The translations under genes and the position numbers were made by a program. The notes under the pieces were generated by a model that did no database searches, was not told where the DNA came from, and saw only the letters and a list, made by a program, of their open reading frames with translations. A stretch of 39,706 bases of DNA, taken from the NCBI GenBank assembly GCA_031397815.1, contig JANNMJ010000005.1:1-39706 (forward strand), in the 5' to 3' direction. Within the stretch, counting starts at the first letter, position 1. Every line of letters begins with the position of its first letter. This stretch comes from JANNMJ01 sp031397815 (GTDB lineage Bacteria; Bacteroidota; Bacteroidia; Cytophagales; Hymenobacteraceae). This document shows, piece by piece, positions 24,829-32,595 of the stretch.

Positions 24829-25404
24829 CTAGTCGTCCGACGTCTTCTTCGACGCCTTATTCATCTTCTTCGTCATCTTCGTCGAAGAGCGCGCCGATTT
24901 ATCCGGCTTGGTAGCGCGGACAGCTTGCCCGTTGGTTTCGACGGTCGAGCTATTGGTCGTGGTGGTCGTTTTTTCCCCCATCATCTGCGTGCTGCCGCCG
25001 CCACCGCCCGCCGCTGGGCGCTTGGTAGGCGAGGTGGAAGTGCCGGTAGGCGTGGTGGTGCCGTTCTGCATAGTGCCGGTTGGGGTCGTCCCATTCTGCA
25101 TCGTGCCGTTTTGCATCGTCCCATTCTGCATCGTGCCATTTTGGGCAGGCGTGGTGCCGTTGATTGTCCCCGAATTCATCGAGCCGTTTTGCGGCTGCGT
25201 GGCCGGGTAAACGCCATCGCCGGTGGTGCGAGGGGTGGGCGGCGTCATGGGCACCGTGTTGGTGGTGCCGGTATTGTAGGTGCCGGTGCTGCTACCCGTG
25301 CCGGTGCCGGTTGGCGGCGTAACGCTAGGAGTCGTCTGGGCGGTAACGGCGAAAGTGGAGAGGGCCAAGGTGAAGGCGAGAGCCGTTTGCAGGAAGCGTT
25401 TCAT
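24829..25404 (-). CDS. Exported low-complexity Thr/Gly/Asn-rich protein
   Basis: 191 aa with a signal peptide (MKRFLQTALAFTLALSTFAVTAQ). The mature chain is almost all Thr, Gly, Asn, Pro and Ser, with four NGTMQ pentapeptide repeats (15-bp DNA repeat around 25070-25140), and ends in a basic Lys-rich tail (TKMTKKMNKASKKTSDD). It is likely disordered and perhaps wall- or surface-associated. I do not recognise a family. Such proteins are common as genus-specific genes in Hymenobacter-type bacteria. Confidence 0.75.
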   Translation of the reverse strand: MKRFLQTALAFTLALSTFAVTAQTTPSVTPPTGTGTGSSTGTYNTGTTNTVPMTPPTPRTTGDGVYPATQPQNGSMNSGTINGTTPAQNGTMQNGTMQNGTMQNGTTPTGTMQNGTTTPTGTSTSPTKRPAAGGGGGSTQMMGEKTTTTTNSSTVETNGQAVRATKPDKSARSSTKMTKKMNKASKKTSDD

Positions 25405-25617
25405 AAGCGTGAAAGCTGGAAGTCGATTGAAATGAACGAGTTGGATTCGGGTTGAAAACCGAAGCGCCCACCGGGTCGGCGGGCGGGGTTCTTGACAGAG
25501 ATACGGCCGGAAGTAAGGTTAGGGTTACACTGGTGCCCCAAAAACCCCCGCCGCCCGGCGGCCACAAACGCGGCACAGCGCCTGAATTGCTCGCTGCCGT
25601 CCGGCATCCCGCCGGGC

Positions 25618-25625
25618 TATCTTTG
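25618..25625 (+). promoter_or_regulatory. -7 box of the DEAD-box helicase promoter
   Basis: TATCTTTG is a perfect TAnnTTTG. It would give a leader of about 50 nt before the ATG at 25682. I see no good -33 element at the expected spacing. Confidence 0.5.
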
Positions 25626-25681
25626 TAGCCGAACAGCGCGCTGGCGCACTTTTACTACTCGCGGCAAAGGGCCGCGCCCCC

Positions 25682-27256
25682 ATGGAAGATTTTTACTCCT
25701 TCGACCTTCACGATGACCTCGTCGAGGGCATCGAATCGATGGGCTACCGGTCGGCTACGCCGATTCAGAAACAAGCCATCCCCGTCATTCTGGAAGGCCG
25801 CGACCTCATCGCTTCCGCCCAAACCGGCACCGGTAAAACGGCCGCCTACCTGATTCCGATCATCGACCGGATCAGCCACTCCAACCATCCGCAGGACCGC
25901 ACGACGACGCTCGTGCTGGTGCCGACACGGGAGCTGGCGAAGCAGATCGACGAGCAAGTGGAAGGTTTCGGCTACTTCGCGTCGATCACGAGCCTGTCGA
26001 TTTACGGCGGCGGCAAATCCGAGAACTGGGAGCAGCAAAAGCGCGCCCTCACGCAGGGCGCCGACATCATCATCGCCACGCCGGGCCGCCTGATGGCACA
26101 TTTGCAGCTCGGCTACGTGAAGCTGGAGCATCTGGAATGCCTCGTGCTCGACGAGGCCGACAAGATGCTCGACATGGGCTTCTCGGATGATATTCTTCAG
26201 ATTATCAGTCATCTGCCGAAAAAGCGACAGAACCTGCTCTTTTCGGCCACGATGCCGGAGAAGATTCGGCAGTTCGCGAAGGCGATTCTGCACGAGCCGG
26301 CCGAAATCCGGTTAGCGGTCTCGAAGCCGGCGGCGGGCATCGACCAGCAGTTCTACTTGGTTTACGACACCTTCAAGCTCCCGCTGCTTCAGCATCTGAT
26401 TCAGAAGCTCGAAGTGCAGAGTATGATTCTGTTCACGTCGCGGAAGTCGAACGTGACGCCGATTGAGCGCGCTTTGCGGAAGATGGGCTACGAAGTGCGC
26501 GGCATTACGTCGGACCGCACGCAGGAAGAGCGCGAAGTGGTGCTGCGCGAGTTCAAGAACAAGCAGTTTCAGATTCTCGTCGCGACGGATGTGATGAGCC
26601 GCGGGATTGATATCGACTCGCTCTCGCACGTCGTCAATTTCGACCTTCCGCGCGAAGCCGAAGACTACGTTCACCGCATTGGCCGCACGGCGCGGGCGGC
26701 GGGCAAAGGCACCGCCATCACCTTCGTGAGCGACCATGATCAGGATGCGGTCGTAAAAATCGAGAAGCTCCTTGAACGGCAAGTAGAGAAGATTCCGACC
26801 CCGCCCGAAATCGGCGTCTCCCCTGATTTCGACCCGCAGAAATACCGTGGCCGTAAACCCGGCTCCGGTATGATGGGCTCCGGCATCGGCGGCGGTGGCC
26901 GAGACGGCCGCGGTGGCCGCGACCGTGACAGAGACCGTGGCCCCCGCCGCGAAGGCAGCGCCCCCGCCAACTCCGATCGCCGGGACCGTGACCGTGGCCC
27001 CCGTCGCGACGAAGCACCCCGCGTAACCGCTGAAGCCCCCGACCAAAACGACCGCCCAATCCGCGTCATCCAGCACGCCCCGCCCGCCGCTTCCTTAACG
27101 GAAGGCGCCTCCGCTTCGGCCCCTGCCGCCGACGCACCGGCTGGTCTTACTGAAGAACAAAAGAAGAAGCGCAAGAAGCGCCGTAAACCGGCCGGGCCGA
27201 AGCCCGCTGGTGGTGAGGCGAGTGGTGAGGCTGAAGCCCTTCCGACTACAGAATAA
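25682..27256 (+). CDS. DEAD-box ATP-dependent RNA helicase (RhlE-like)
   Basis: 524 aa. Q motif (YRSATPIQKQAIP), motif I AQTGTGKT, Ia PTRELAKQ, Ib TPGRL, II DEAD (VLDEADKM), III SAT, IV MILFTSRK, V ATDVMSRGIDI and VI HRIGRTAR are all intact in residues 1-380. The C-terminal tail from about 380 is a basic, Arg-Asp/Arg-Gly-rich region (GRDGRGGRDRDRDRGPRR and repeats), then a Lys-rich stretch (KKKRKKRRKPAGPKPAG). Such tails bind RNA and can drive condensation. Likely roles are ribosome assembly or RNA decay, especially in cold or stress. Confidence 0.95.
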   Translation: MEDFYSFDLHDDLVEGIESMGYRSATPIQKQAIPVILEGRDLIASAQTGTGKTAAYLIPIIDRISHSNHPQDRTTTLVLVPTRELAKQIDEQVEGFGYFASITSLSIYGGGKSENWEQQKRALTQGADIIIATPGRLMAHLQLGYVKLEHLECLVLDEADKMLDMGFSDDILQIISHLPKKRQNLLFSATMPEKIRQFAKAILHEPAEIRLAVSKPAAGIDQQFYLVYDTFKLPLLQHLIQKLEVQSMILFTSRKSNVTPIERALRKMGYEVRGITSDRTQEEREVVLREFKNKQFQILVATDVMSRGIDIDSLSHVVNFDLPREAEDYVHRIGRTARAAGKGTAITFVSDHDQDAVVKIEKLLERQVEKIPTPPEIGVSPDFDPQKYRGRKPGSGMMGSGIGGGGRDGRGGRDRDRDRGPRREGSAPANSDRRDRDRGPRRDEAPRVTAEAPDQNDRPIRVIQHAPPAASLTEGASASAPAADAPAGLTEEQKKKRKKRRKPAGPKPAGGEASGEAEALPTTE

Positions 27257-27260
27257 GCTA

Positions 27261-27298
27261 AAACGCCCCGGTCGCCACTTATGGCGACCGGGGCGTTT
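27261..27298. terminator. Bidirectional terminator after the helicase
   Basis: Perfect 17-bp arms AAACGCCCCGGTCGCCA (27261-27277) and TGGCGACCGGGGCGTTT (27282-27298) around CTTA. It begins 5 nt after the helicase stop and separates it from the converging 27342 gene. Confidence 0.9.
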
Positions 27299-27341
27299 CG
27301 GTTTAATCAATTGCCCTGCCCTTGTGGGACTGGCAGTGGAG

Positions 27342-27968
27342 TTATTGAATCGCGTTCACAACCTCGCTCCACTCCCCCGGTCCGCGCCGATTCACGCCCC
27401 GTACCCGGTACCAGTAGCGAATCCCCGACACCACATCGTCGTCCAAGTTCTTGAGCTTTTTGGTCGTACGCAAGAAGCCTAAAGCCGATGGCCGCTCGTT
27501 GGGACGATCAGCGGGCGAAGCCCCCCGTTCGATCTCATAGTGATCGGCGGTGTCGAGCTTATCGTGGCGCAACACGAAACCTTCGCCATCGTCGTCGTTC
27601 ATTATCTCACGAATTACGGCTTTTTCGGGCACCGTAGCAGCCGTACGACGCGCAGAAGGCGTCCCCGGCACGTGTATACCGTAATCAGCCAGCCGCTCTA
27701 CGTCGGCAGCATGAATACCGTTAGCCCGGCGCTCGGTCTGATCGACCTGCTTGTTAATAGCAGCGGCCAGCTTCCGCGCCTCCTCACGCTTATCGTTGAG
27801 GAGTACTTGAAGCGCCTTGATCTCTTGATCCTTCACCTGAATCTGAATCAGGAGCGCATCGAGAGATTCCGGCGTATCCGGTTGACCCGTCCAGCGGGTC
27901 AGATTCGCAGTGAGGCCGTTTTTAACGGCCATGAGGCGGTCGTAGACCGCTTGCAGCAACTTGAACAT
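27342..27968 (-). CDS. Coiled-coil protein with C-terminal fibronectin type III-like domain
   Basis: 208 aa starting MFKLLQAVYDRLMAVKNGLT. Residues about 25-90 are helical with coiled-coil character (ALLIQIQVKDQEIKALQVLL, KREEARKLAAAINKQ). The C-terminal third (YEIERGASPADRPN, SGIRYWYRVRGVNRRGPGEW) matches the beta-sandwich of FN3 domains, including the YxxRVRGVNRxGxGxWS pattern. There is no signal peptide. I cannot assign a function; an upstream ATG at 28091 lies within repeat DNA and was not chosen. Confidence 0.7.
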   Translation of the reverse strand: MFKLLQAVYDRLMAVKNGLTANLTRWTGQPDTPESLDALLIQIQVKDQEIKALQVLLNDKREEARKLAAAINKQVDQTERRANGIHAADVERLADYGIHVPGTPSARRTAATVPEKAVIREIMNDDDGEGFVLRHDKLDTADHYEIERGASPADRPNERPSALGFLRTTKKLKNLDDDVVSGIRYWYRVRGVNRRGPGEWSEVVNAIQ

Positions 27969-27997
27969 GGGGGAGTAAAACAAAAAAACATGGAACA

Positions 27998-28215
27998 AAG
28001 GGGGGTAAAAACGCTCTCTTTTCGGGTGAAAAGTGGCCATTTCTCGGGTGAGAAGCGGTCTACTTTCACCCGAAAATCGGGCAATCAGCAAGTGGAAAGT
28101 GTGAGATAGTCGGCCGAAAACAGAGCTGTTTCCAGGCGATAGTGGCGCTATTTACACCCGATAATCGAGCGTTTGCAGGTGCTAAGCAGCCAGTTTGCAC
28201 CCGCAAAATAAACCT
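27998..28215. repeat. Third degenerate tandem array, 21-22 bp period
   Basis: About nine or ten units can be aligned on a GAAAA/GATAA core at roughly 28007, 28028, 28050, 28072, 28094, 28116, 28138, 28160, 28181 and 28203, so spacing is 21-22 bp. Several units carry GGGTG or its complement CACCC next to the core. It is more diverged than the other two arrays. It occupies most of the 329-bp gene-free stretch between the FN3-like gene and menA, and the rest of that stretch shows nothing else. Confidence 0.7.
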
Positions 28216-28297
28216 TTTTTTGTTATTCCATCGCAACCCGGCGGCGTAGTCTACTGACCGGCCGGGGTTCTGCAAATACGATTGCTCCAAAGGGGAA

Positions 28298-29251
28298 TTA
28301 TGCGCCTACCGCCCACAGCACCACAACCACTACCGTCGTAAGCGCCAAGCGCTTCAAAAAAGGGTCGGTTTGGGCGGAAGTGGTGGCGCGGGCCACTCCT
28401 ACCACATTGAGCATCAGGAGCGGCGCAGCGAGCAGGAAAAGCCAGTGGCGCCAAGTCGGCGAACGCTCCAAAAGGGCGAAGGCGGTCAGGGCCAGCAGCG
28501 CGCCGCCGAGCAGAACGGCGTGATAGATCCGAGCGCGACGCGGCCCCAAGCGCACCGGAATGGTGCGCTTGCCGGTGGCGGCATCGGAAGTAAGGTCGCG
28601 GATGTTATTGACGTTCAGTACGCCTGTGCTCAGCAGACCTAGGGCGGCGGCGGGCAGCAGCAGCGCCGGACGCAGGGTTTGCGCCTGCAAGAAGTACGTC
28701 CCGAGCACCCCGACCAGCCCGAAAAACGCAAATACTGATGGGTCGCCCCAACCGGCGTAACCGTAAGGGTTGGCGCCCGCCGTGTACCGGTACGCCGCCC
28801 AGATGCACACCAGCCCCAGCGCGAGGAAACCAAGCGCGAAGGGGATATTCTGTACCCCGAAAGCCAGCCAGAGCAGCGTCAGGCCGCTTATCAGCGCCAG
28901 CAGCCCGCACACCACGATACCTTGGCGCATCGCCTCGGGCGAGATAGCGCCACTTTGCACGGCGCGCATCGGGCCTTCGCGCAGGGCCGAATCGGCGCCG
29001 TTTTGGGTATCGCCGTAATCGTTGGCGAGGTTCGAGAGGACTTGGAGCAGGATGGTGGTGAGGGCGCAAAACGCCACCACGGGCCACCGGAGTACGTGGT
29101 CGGCAGCGGCAAGGGCGGTGCCCATGCCGATGGACGCGAGCGCGAGCGGCAACGTCCGTAACCGAAAAGCCGACACCCACGCCCCCACCCGACTGGTAGC
29201 GGGCGGCGACGTGGGTGCCGGAGAAGCTGAAGGAGCCGAACGGGCCGTCAC
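28298..29251 (-). CDS. menA: 1,4-dihydroxy-2-naphthoate polyprenyltransferase
   Basis: 317 aa UbiA-family integral membrane enzyme of menaquinone synthesis, attaching the polyprenyl chain to DHNA. The first aspartate-rich motif is NLANDYGDTQNGAD and the second NNIRDLTSDAATGKRTIPVR; both are intact. About eight or nine hydrophobic helices follow. The first 20 residues are Ala/Pro/Ser-rich. It begins 11 bp after the glutathione peroxidase stop and is probably co-transcribed with the two peroxidases. Bacteroidota use menaquinone for respiration. Confidence 0.95.
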   Translation of the reverse strand: MTARSAPSASPAPTSPPATSRVGAWVSAFRLRTLPLALASIGMGTALAAADHVLRWPVVAFCALTTILLQVLSNLANDYGDTQNGADSALREGPMRAVQSGAISPEAMRQGIVVCGLLALISGLTLLWLAFGVQNIPFALGFLALGLVCIWAAYRYTAGANPYGYAGWGDPSVFAFFGLVGVLGTYFLQAQTLRPALLLPAAALGLLSTGVLNVNNIRDLTSDAATGKRTIPVRLGPRRARIYHAVLLGGALLALTAFALLERSPTWRHWLFLLAAPLLMLNVVGVARATTSAQTDPFLKRLALTTVVVVVLWAVGA

Positions 29252-29262
29252 GCGCGAAACAG

Positions 29263-29871
29263 CTAGGCTTTGTCGATGTCGGCGAGCAGCTCGTCGCTCA
29301 TCGGCGTCGTTTTCGACGGGTAAAACTTCACCACGTTCCCCTTTTCATCAATCAGGTACTTGCAGAAATTCCAACTTGGCTCCGAGCCGGTGGCTGTTTT
29401 GAGGTACTGAAAGAGCGGTGCGGCGCCATCGCCTTTCACGTCCACTTTCGACATCAGCGGGAAAGTCACGCCGTAGTTCTTCTCGCAGAAAGAGGCGATT
29501 TCGTTCGCCGTGCCCGGCTCCTGCCCACCGAACTGGTTGCACGGGAAACCGAGCACCACCAGCTTACCGGCGCGCGCCTTGGAAAGCTCCTCCAGCCCTT
29601 TGTACTGCGGCGTGTACCCGCATTCCGACGCCGTATTGACGATCAGAATCTTCTTCCCCTGATACTGTTTCAGGGAAACCGGCTTGTTGTCGAGCGACTG
29701 GACAGTGAAATCGTAGACCGAGCCTTTGGCTGCGGTGGCGTTGTCGGTGGATTCGGTGGTCATCGGGTTTTGGGTGGAAGCGGTGGAGCTGGAAGTATCA
29801 GTCGACTGACACGCCACGCCTACGGCGAGCGTAAGCGTCAGGCCGACGAGCAGCGGAGCAAAGGAATTCAT
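29263..29871 (-). CDS. Glutathione peroxidase-like lipoprotein (copy 1)
   Basis: 202 aa from the start at 29871 (MNSFAPLLVG). The lipobox is LAVGVAC with Cys21 as lipid attachment. Peroxidatic Cys84 (NTASECGYTPQYKGL) replaces selenocysteine; the block GFPCNQFGGQEPG follows and Cys129 (IASFCEKNYGVTFP) is at the position of the resolving cysteine of thioredoxin-dependent GPx. WNFCKYLIDEKGN carries the catalytic Trp/Asn. Likely reduces lipid hydroperoxides at the envelope using thioredoxin-like donors. Start chosen because an upstream ATG adds a non-signal stretch. Confidence 0.92.
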   Translation of the reverse strand: MNSFAPLLVGLTLTLAVGVACQSTDTSSSTASTQNPMTTESTDNATAAKGSVYDFTVQSLDNKPVSLKQYQGKKILIVNTASECGYTPQYKGLEELSKARAGKLVVLGFPCNQFGGQEPGTANEIASFCEKNYGVTFPLMSKVDVKGDGAAPLFQYLKTATGSEPSWNFCKYLIDEKGNVVKFYPSKTTPMSDELLADIDKA

Positions 29872-29908
29872 ACGCAAGGTCACTAGTGAGGGGGTTGGGG
29901 GAGTAAAG

Positions 29909-29950
29909 AAACTGCCCGCCATCGAAACCGACGGACGGGCAGTAAGTTTT
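29909..29950 (-). terminator. Possible terminator between the two peroxidase genes
   Basis: Arms ACTGCCCG (29911-29918) and CGGGCAGT (29936-29943), with an 18-nt loop. On the minus strand the stem is followed by TTTCTTT. It may attenuate read-through from copy 2 to copy 1. Confidence 0.55.
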
Positions 29951-29978
29951 TGGGCTGATTCCGGTGCGCAGCTACGGG

Positions 29979-30602
29979 CTACTGCATAATGGCATCAAGT
30001 AACACCGGCGACATCGGGCTGACCGTCGAGGGGTAATACCCAATTACATAGCCGTTTTCGTCGATGAGGTATTTACAGAAATTCCAGCTCGGCGGGTTGT
30101 TCACCACGCCATTGAAACGCCGGTTAGCGAGGAATTTGTAGAGCGGATGCGCCGTAGCGCCGGTCACGTCGATTTTATGAAACATCGGAAACGTGACATT
30201 ATAAGTGCCCGTGCAGAAGGTATTGATCGTGGAATCGTTCCCCGGTTCCTGACCACCAAACTGGTTGCTCGGGAAGCCTAATACCACTACCCGATTATGA
30301 TACTGCTGCCAAAGCTGCTGCAACTCCCGATACTGCGGTGTATAAGAGCAATTCGACGCCACGTTGACTATCAACAGCTTGCGCCCCCGATATTGCCCCA
30401 GCGGCACCCGCTGACCAATAATGGATAGCGGCTGAAACTGATAGACGGAAGCGTTCGGCGTCGGGACGGTGGTGCGGTTGGCCGTCGGGGAAGAATTGTC
30501 TTCTCCGACAGGTGTCACACCTGAAATAGTGCTATCCGGCGAGCACCCAGCCAATAGCAGCAGCGCAAGTACGGAGCGGTAGAAAGTAGTCACTGTAGCC
30601 AT
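29979..30602 (-). CDS. Glutathione peroxidase-like lipoprotein (copy 2)
   Basis: 207 aa. Lipobox LLLAGC with Cys20. Peroxidatic Cys85 (VASNCSYTPQYREL), resolving-type Cys130 (TINTFCTGTYNVTFP) and WNFCKYLIDENGY are present; the central block reads GFPSNQFGGQEPG with Ser112 where copy 1 has Cys. Ser-type variants are tolerated, so activity is likely kept. Together with copy 1 it forms a tandem duplication that has diverged strongly. A Ser/Thr/Asn-rich linker separates the lipid anchor from the domain. Confidence 0.9.
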   Translation of the reverse strand: MATVTTFYRSVLALLLLAGCSPDSTISGVTPVGEDNSSPTANRTTVPTPNASVYQFQPLSIIGQRVPLGQYRGRKLLIVNVASNCSYTPQYRELQQLWQQYHNRVVVLGFPSNQFGGQEPGNDSTINTFCTGTYNVTFPMFHKIDVTGATAHPLYKFLANRRFNGVVNNPPSWNFCKYLIDENGYVIGYYPSTVSPMSPVLLDAIMQ

Positions 30603-30607
30603 TGGGT

Positions 30608-30640
30608 AAGGGTCGGCAGAGGAGTGGCCTGCCGACCCTT
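30608..30640 (-). terminator. Likely terminator of argS
   Basis: Arms AAGGGTCGGCA (30608-30618) and TGCCGACCCTT (30630-30640) with an 11-nt loop. No strong T run follows on the minus strand. It lies about 100 nt after the argS stop and just upstream of the copy 2 peroxidase start. Confidence 0.5.
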
Positions 30641-30742
30641 GCGTTAACGTATTACCCTAGGGGCTGTTGTATGCGCTTAGCTAGTTTTTTTCGCCGTTCG
30701 CCTACTGATACTGCCCTTGAAGTCGGCGTGCGCCGGGCGCAC

Positions 30743-32554
30743 CTACATCCGGTTGGGCGCTTCGATGCCCAACAGCCCCAGAGACTTACGGAGCGCCCCG
30801 GCGACCAGCTCGCTCAGGGCCAGCCGAAGCGCCCGGCGTGCCGGGTCAGCTTCCCCCAAAACCGGCGAATCGGCGTAGAAGCGGTTGTAGAGTTTCGCCA
30901 AATCGTAGGCGTATTGAGCCACCAAGCTCGGCGCCAAGGCCTGCGCAGCGGCATGAACGGCCGCACGGTATTGCAGCAGATGCGCCACCAGATCCCGCTC
31001 CGACTCGTTGAGTGCGCCCACGGAATCGAAAGCCCCGGCAGCCACCGTCAAGCCCTGCTCGGCGGCTTTGCGCCCAATCGCCCGAATCCGGGCGTGCGTG
31101 TATTGCACGAACGGGCCGGTGTGGCCGCGGAAATCGATGCTCTCCTCGGGGTTGAAAAGCATCCGCTTTTTCGGCTCCACCTTGAGCAGGAAGAACTTGA
31201 GCGCGCCGAGCGCTAGCGTCCGGAAAAGGGAGTCGGCTTCGGCCGTGGTCAAGCCATCGATTTTGCCAAGCTCCATCGTGTGCTGCTTGGCGGTGGCAAT
31301 CATTTCGGCCACCAGCTCGTCGGCGTCCACCACGGTGCCCTCGCGCGATTTCATCCGCCCGCTCGGCAAGTCCACCATCCCGTAGCTCAGGTGGAAAATG
31401 CCCTCGGCATACGGTTTTTCGAGCTTCCGCAGTACCGCTTGCAGCACCTGCATGTGGTAATTCTGCTCATCACCGATGACGTAAACCGACCGCCGGCACC
31501 CCGTTTCCTGATACTTCAGCTCCGCCGTGCCCAAGTCCTGCGTCATATAAACGCTCGTGCCGTCGGAGCGCAGGAGCAGCTTTTCGTCCAGCCCTTCGGC
31601 CGTCAAATCGACCCACACCGAGCCGTCGGGCTTCCGGAAGAAAACGCCTTTCTGCAAGCCTTCCTCCACGCGCTCTTTGCCGAGCAGATAAGTATCGGAT
31701 TCGTAGTAGAACCGGTCGAAATCGACGCCGATGGAGCGGTAGGTTTGATCGAAACCTTCGTACACCCAGCCGTTCATCGTGCGCCAAAGCCCGACGGTTT
31801 CAGGGTCGCCTTCTTCCCATTTCAGCAGCAGCTCTTGGGCGGCGGTCAGCAGGGGGGCGCGCTTCTTGGCTTCATCTTCGGTGAGGCCTTCGTTCTGAAG
31901 CTGCCGCACTTCCTCGCGGTAATGCTTATCGAAGAGCACGTAATAATGGCCGACCAGATGGTCGCCTTTCTGGCCGCTCGACTCAGGCGTTTCGTTGTGC
32001 CCGAACCGCTCATACGCAATCATCGACTTGCAGATGTGGATGCCGCGGTCGTTGATGAGGTTGGCTTTCGTGACGATAGCGCCATCCGCCTTCAGAATTT
32101 CCGCCACTGAATAGCCGAGGAAGTTATTCCGCAGATGCCCCAAATGGAGCGGCTTGTTCGTGTTAGGCGACGAATATTCGACCACCACCCGCTCGGCCGT
32201 TTCGCTCGGCGCTGCGGTATCGGCGCCGCTCGCGGCATTCGCCACCAGACCGGCTAGCTGCTTCACCCATTCGTCGTCGGCGATTTCGAGGTTCAGAAAA
32301 CCTTTGACCACGTTGAACCCCGCCACGGCCGGGCAAGCGGCAATCAGTGCATCACCGAGTCGCTGGGCGAGGCCGTCGGGCGACGTTTTAGCGGATTTCG
32401 CGAACGGGAAAGTCACGAAGGTGTACGTGCCAGCGAACTCCTTTCGGGTCGGCTGAAGCACAATCGCATCCGGAGAGAGGGCCGGTACACCGGCGGCCAC
32501 GAGCGCATCGGCAAGCGCGGCGCGAAGAGTTAGGTCGAGGTCAGGAGATTTCAC
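30743..32554 (-). CDS. argS: Arginyl-tRNA synthetase
   Basis: 603 aa class Ia synthetase. N-terminal additional domain about 1-110, then the signature SPNTNKPLHLGHLRNNFLG (HxGH is HLGH), the KMSKS-like loop as GRMKSREGTVV, and a C-terminal DALR anticodon-binding domain from about 480 (QYTHARIRAIGRKA, ALAPSLVAQYAYDLAKLYN). Length is normal. A perfect -7 box on the minus strand at 32559-32566 ends only 4 nt upstream of the ATG. Confidence 0.97.
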   Translation of the reverse strand: MKSPDLDLTLRAALADALVAAGVPALSPDAIVLQPTRKEFAGTYTFVTFPFAKSAKTSPDGLAQRLGDALIAACPAVAGFNVVKGFLNLEIADDEWVKQLAGLVANAASGADTAAPSETAERVVVEYSSPNTNKPLHLGHLRNNFLGYSVAEILKADGAIVTKANLINDRGIHICKSMIAYERFGHNETPESSGQKGDHLVGHYYVLFDKHYREEVRQLQNEGLTEDEAKKRAPLLTAAQELLLKWEEGDPETVGLWRTMNGWVYEGFDQTYRSIGVDFDRFYYESDTYLLGKERVEEGLQKGVFFRKPDGSVWVDLTAEGLDEKLLLRSDGTSVYMTQDLGTAELKYQETGCRRSVYVIGDEQNYHMQVLQAVLRKLEKPYAEGIFHLSYGMVDLPSGRMKSREGTVVDADELVAEMIATAKQHTMELGKIDGLTTAEADSLFRTLALGALKFFLLKVEPKKRMLFNPEESIDFRGHTGPFVQYTHARIRAIGRKAAEQGLTVAAGAFDSVGALNESERDLVAHLLQYRAAVHAAAQALAPSLVAQYAYDLAKLYNRFYADSPVLGEADPARRALRLALSELVAGALRKSLGLLGIEAPNRM

Positions 32555-32558
32555 GGCG

Positions 32559-32566
32559 CAAAGGTA
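32559..32566 (-). promoter_or_regulatory. -7 box of argS, leaderless layout
   Basis: Read on the minus strand: TACCTTTG, a perfect TAnnTTTG. Only 4 nt separate it from the ATG at 32554, so the transcript would start at or next to the start codon. Short or absent leaders are common in Bacteroidota. Confidence 0.5.
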
Positions 32567-32595
32567 CCCGCCGCAGTCGGGGTGCGCTAACGCAC

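Noticed and set aside
30602..31216. Plus-strand 204-aa frame over the 3' end of argS
   Set aside because: Antisense shadow of argS; the peptide has no recognisable fold pattern.
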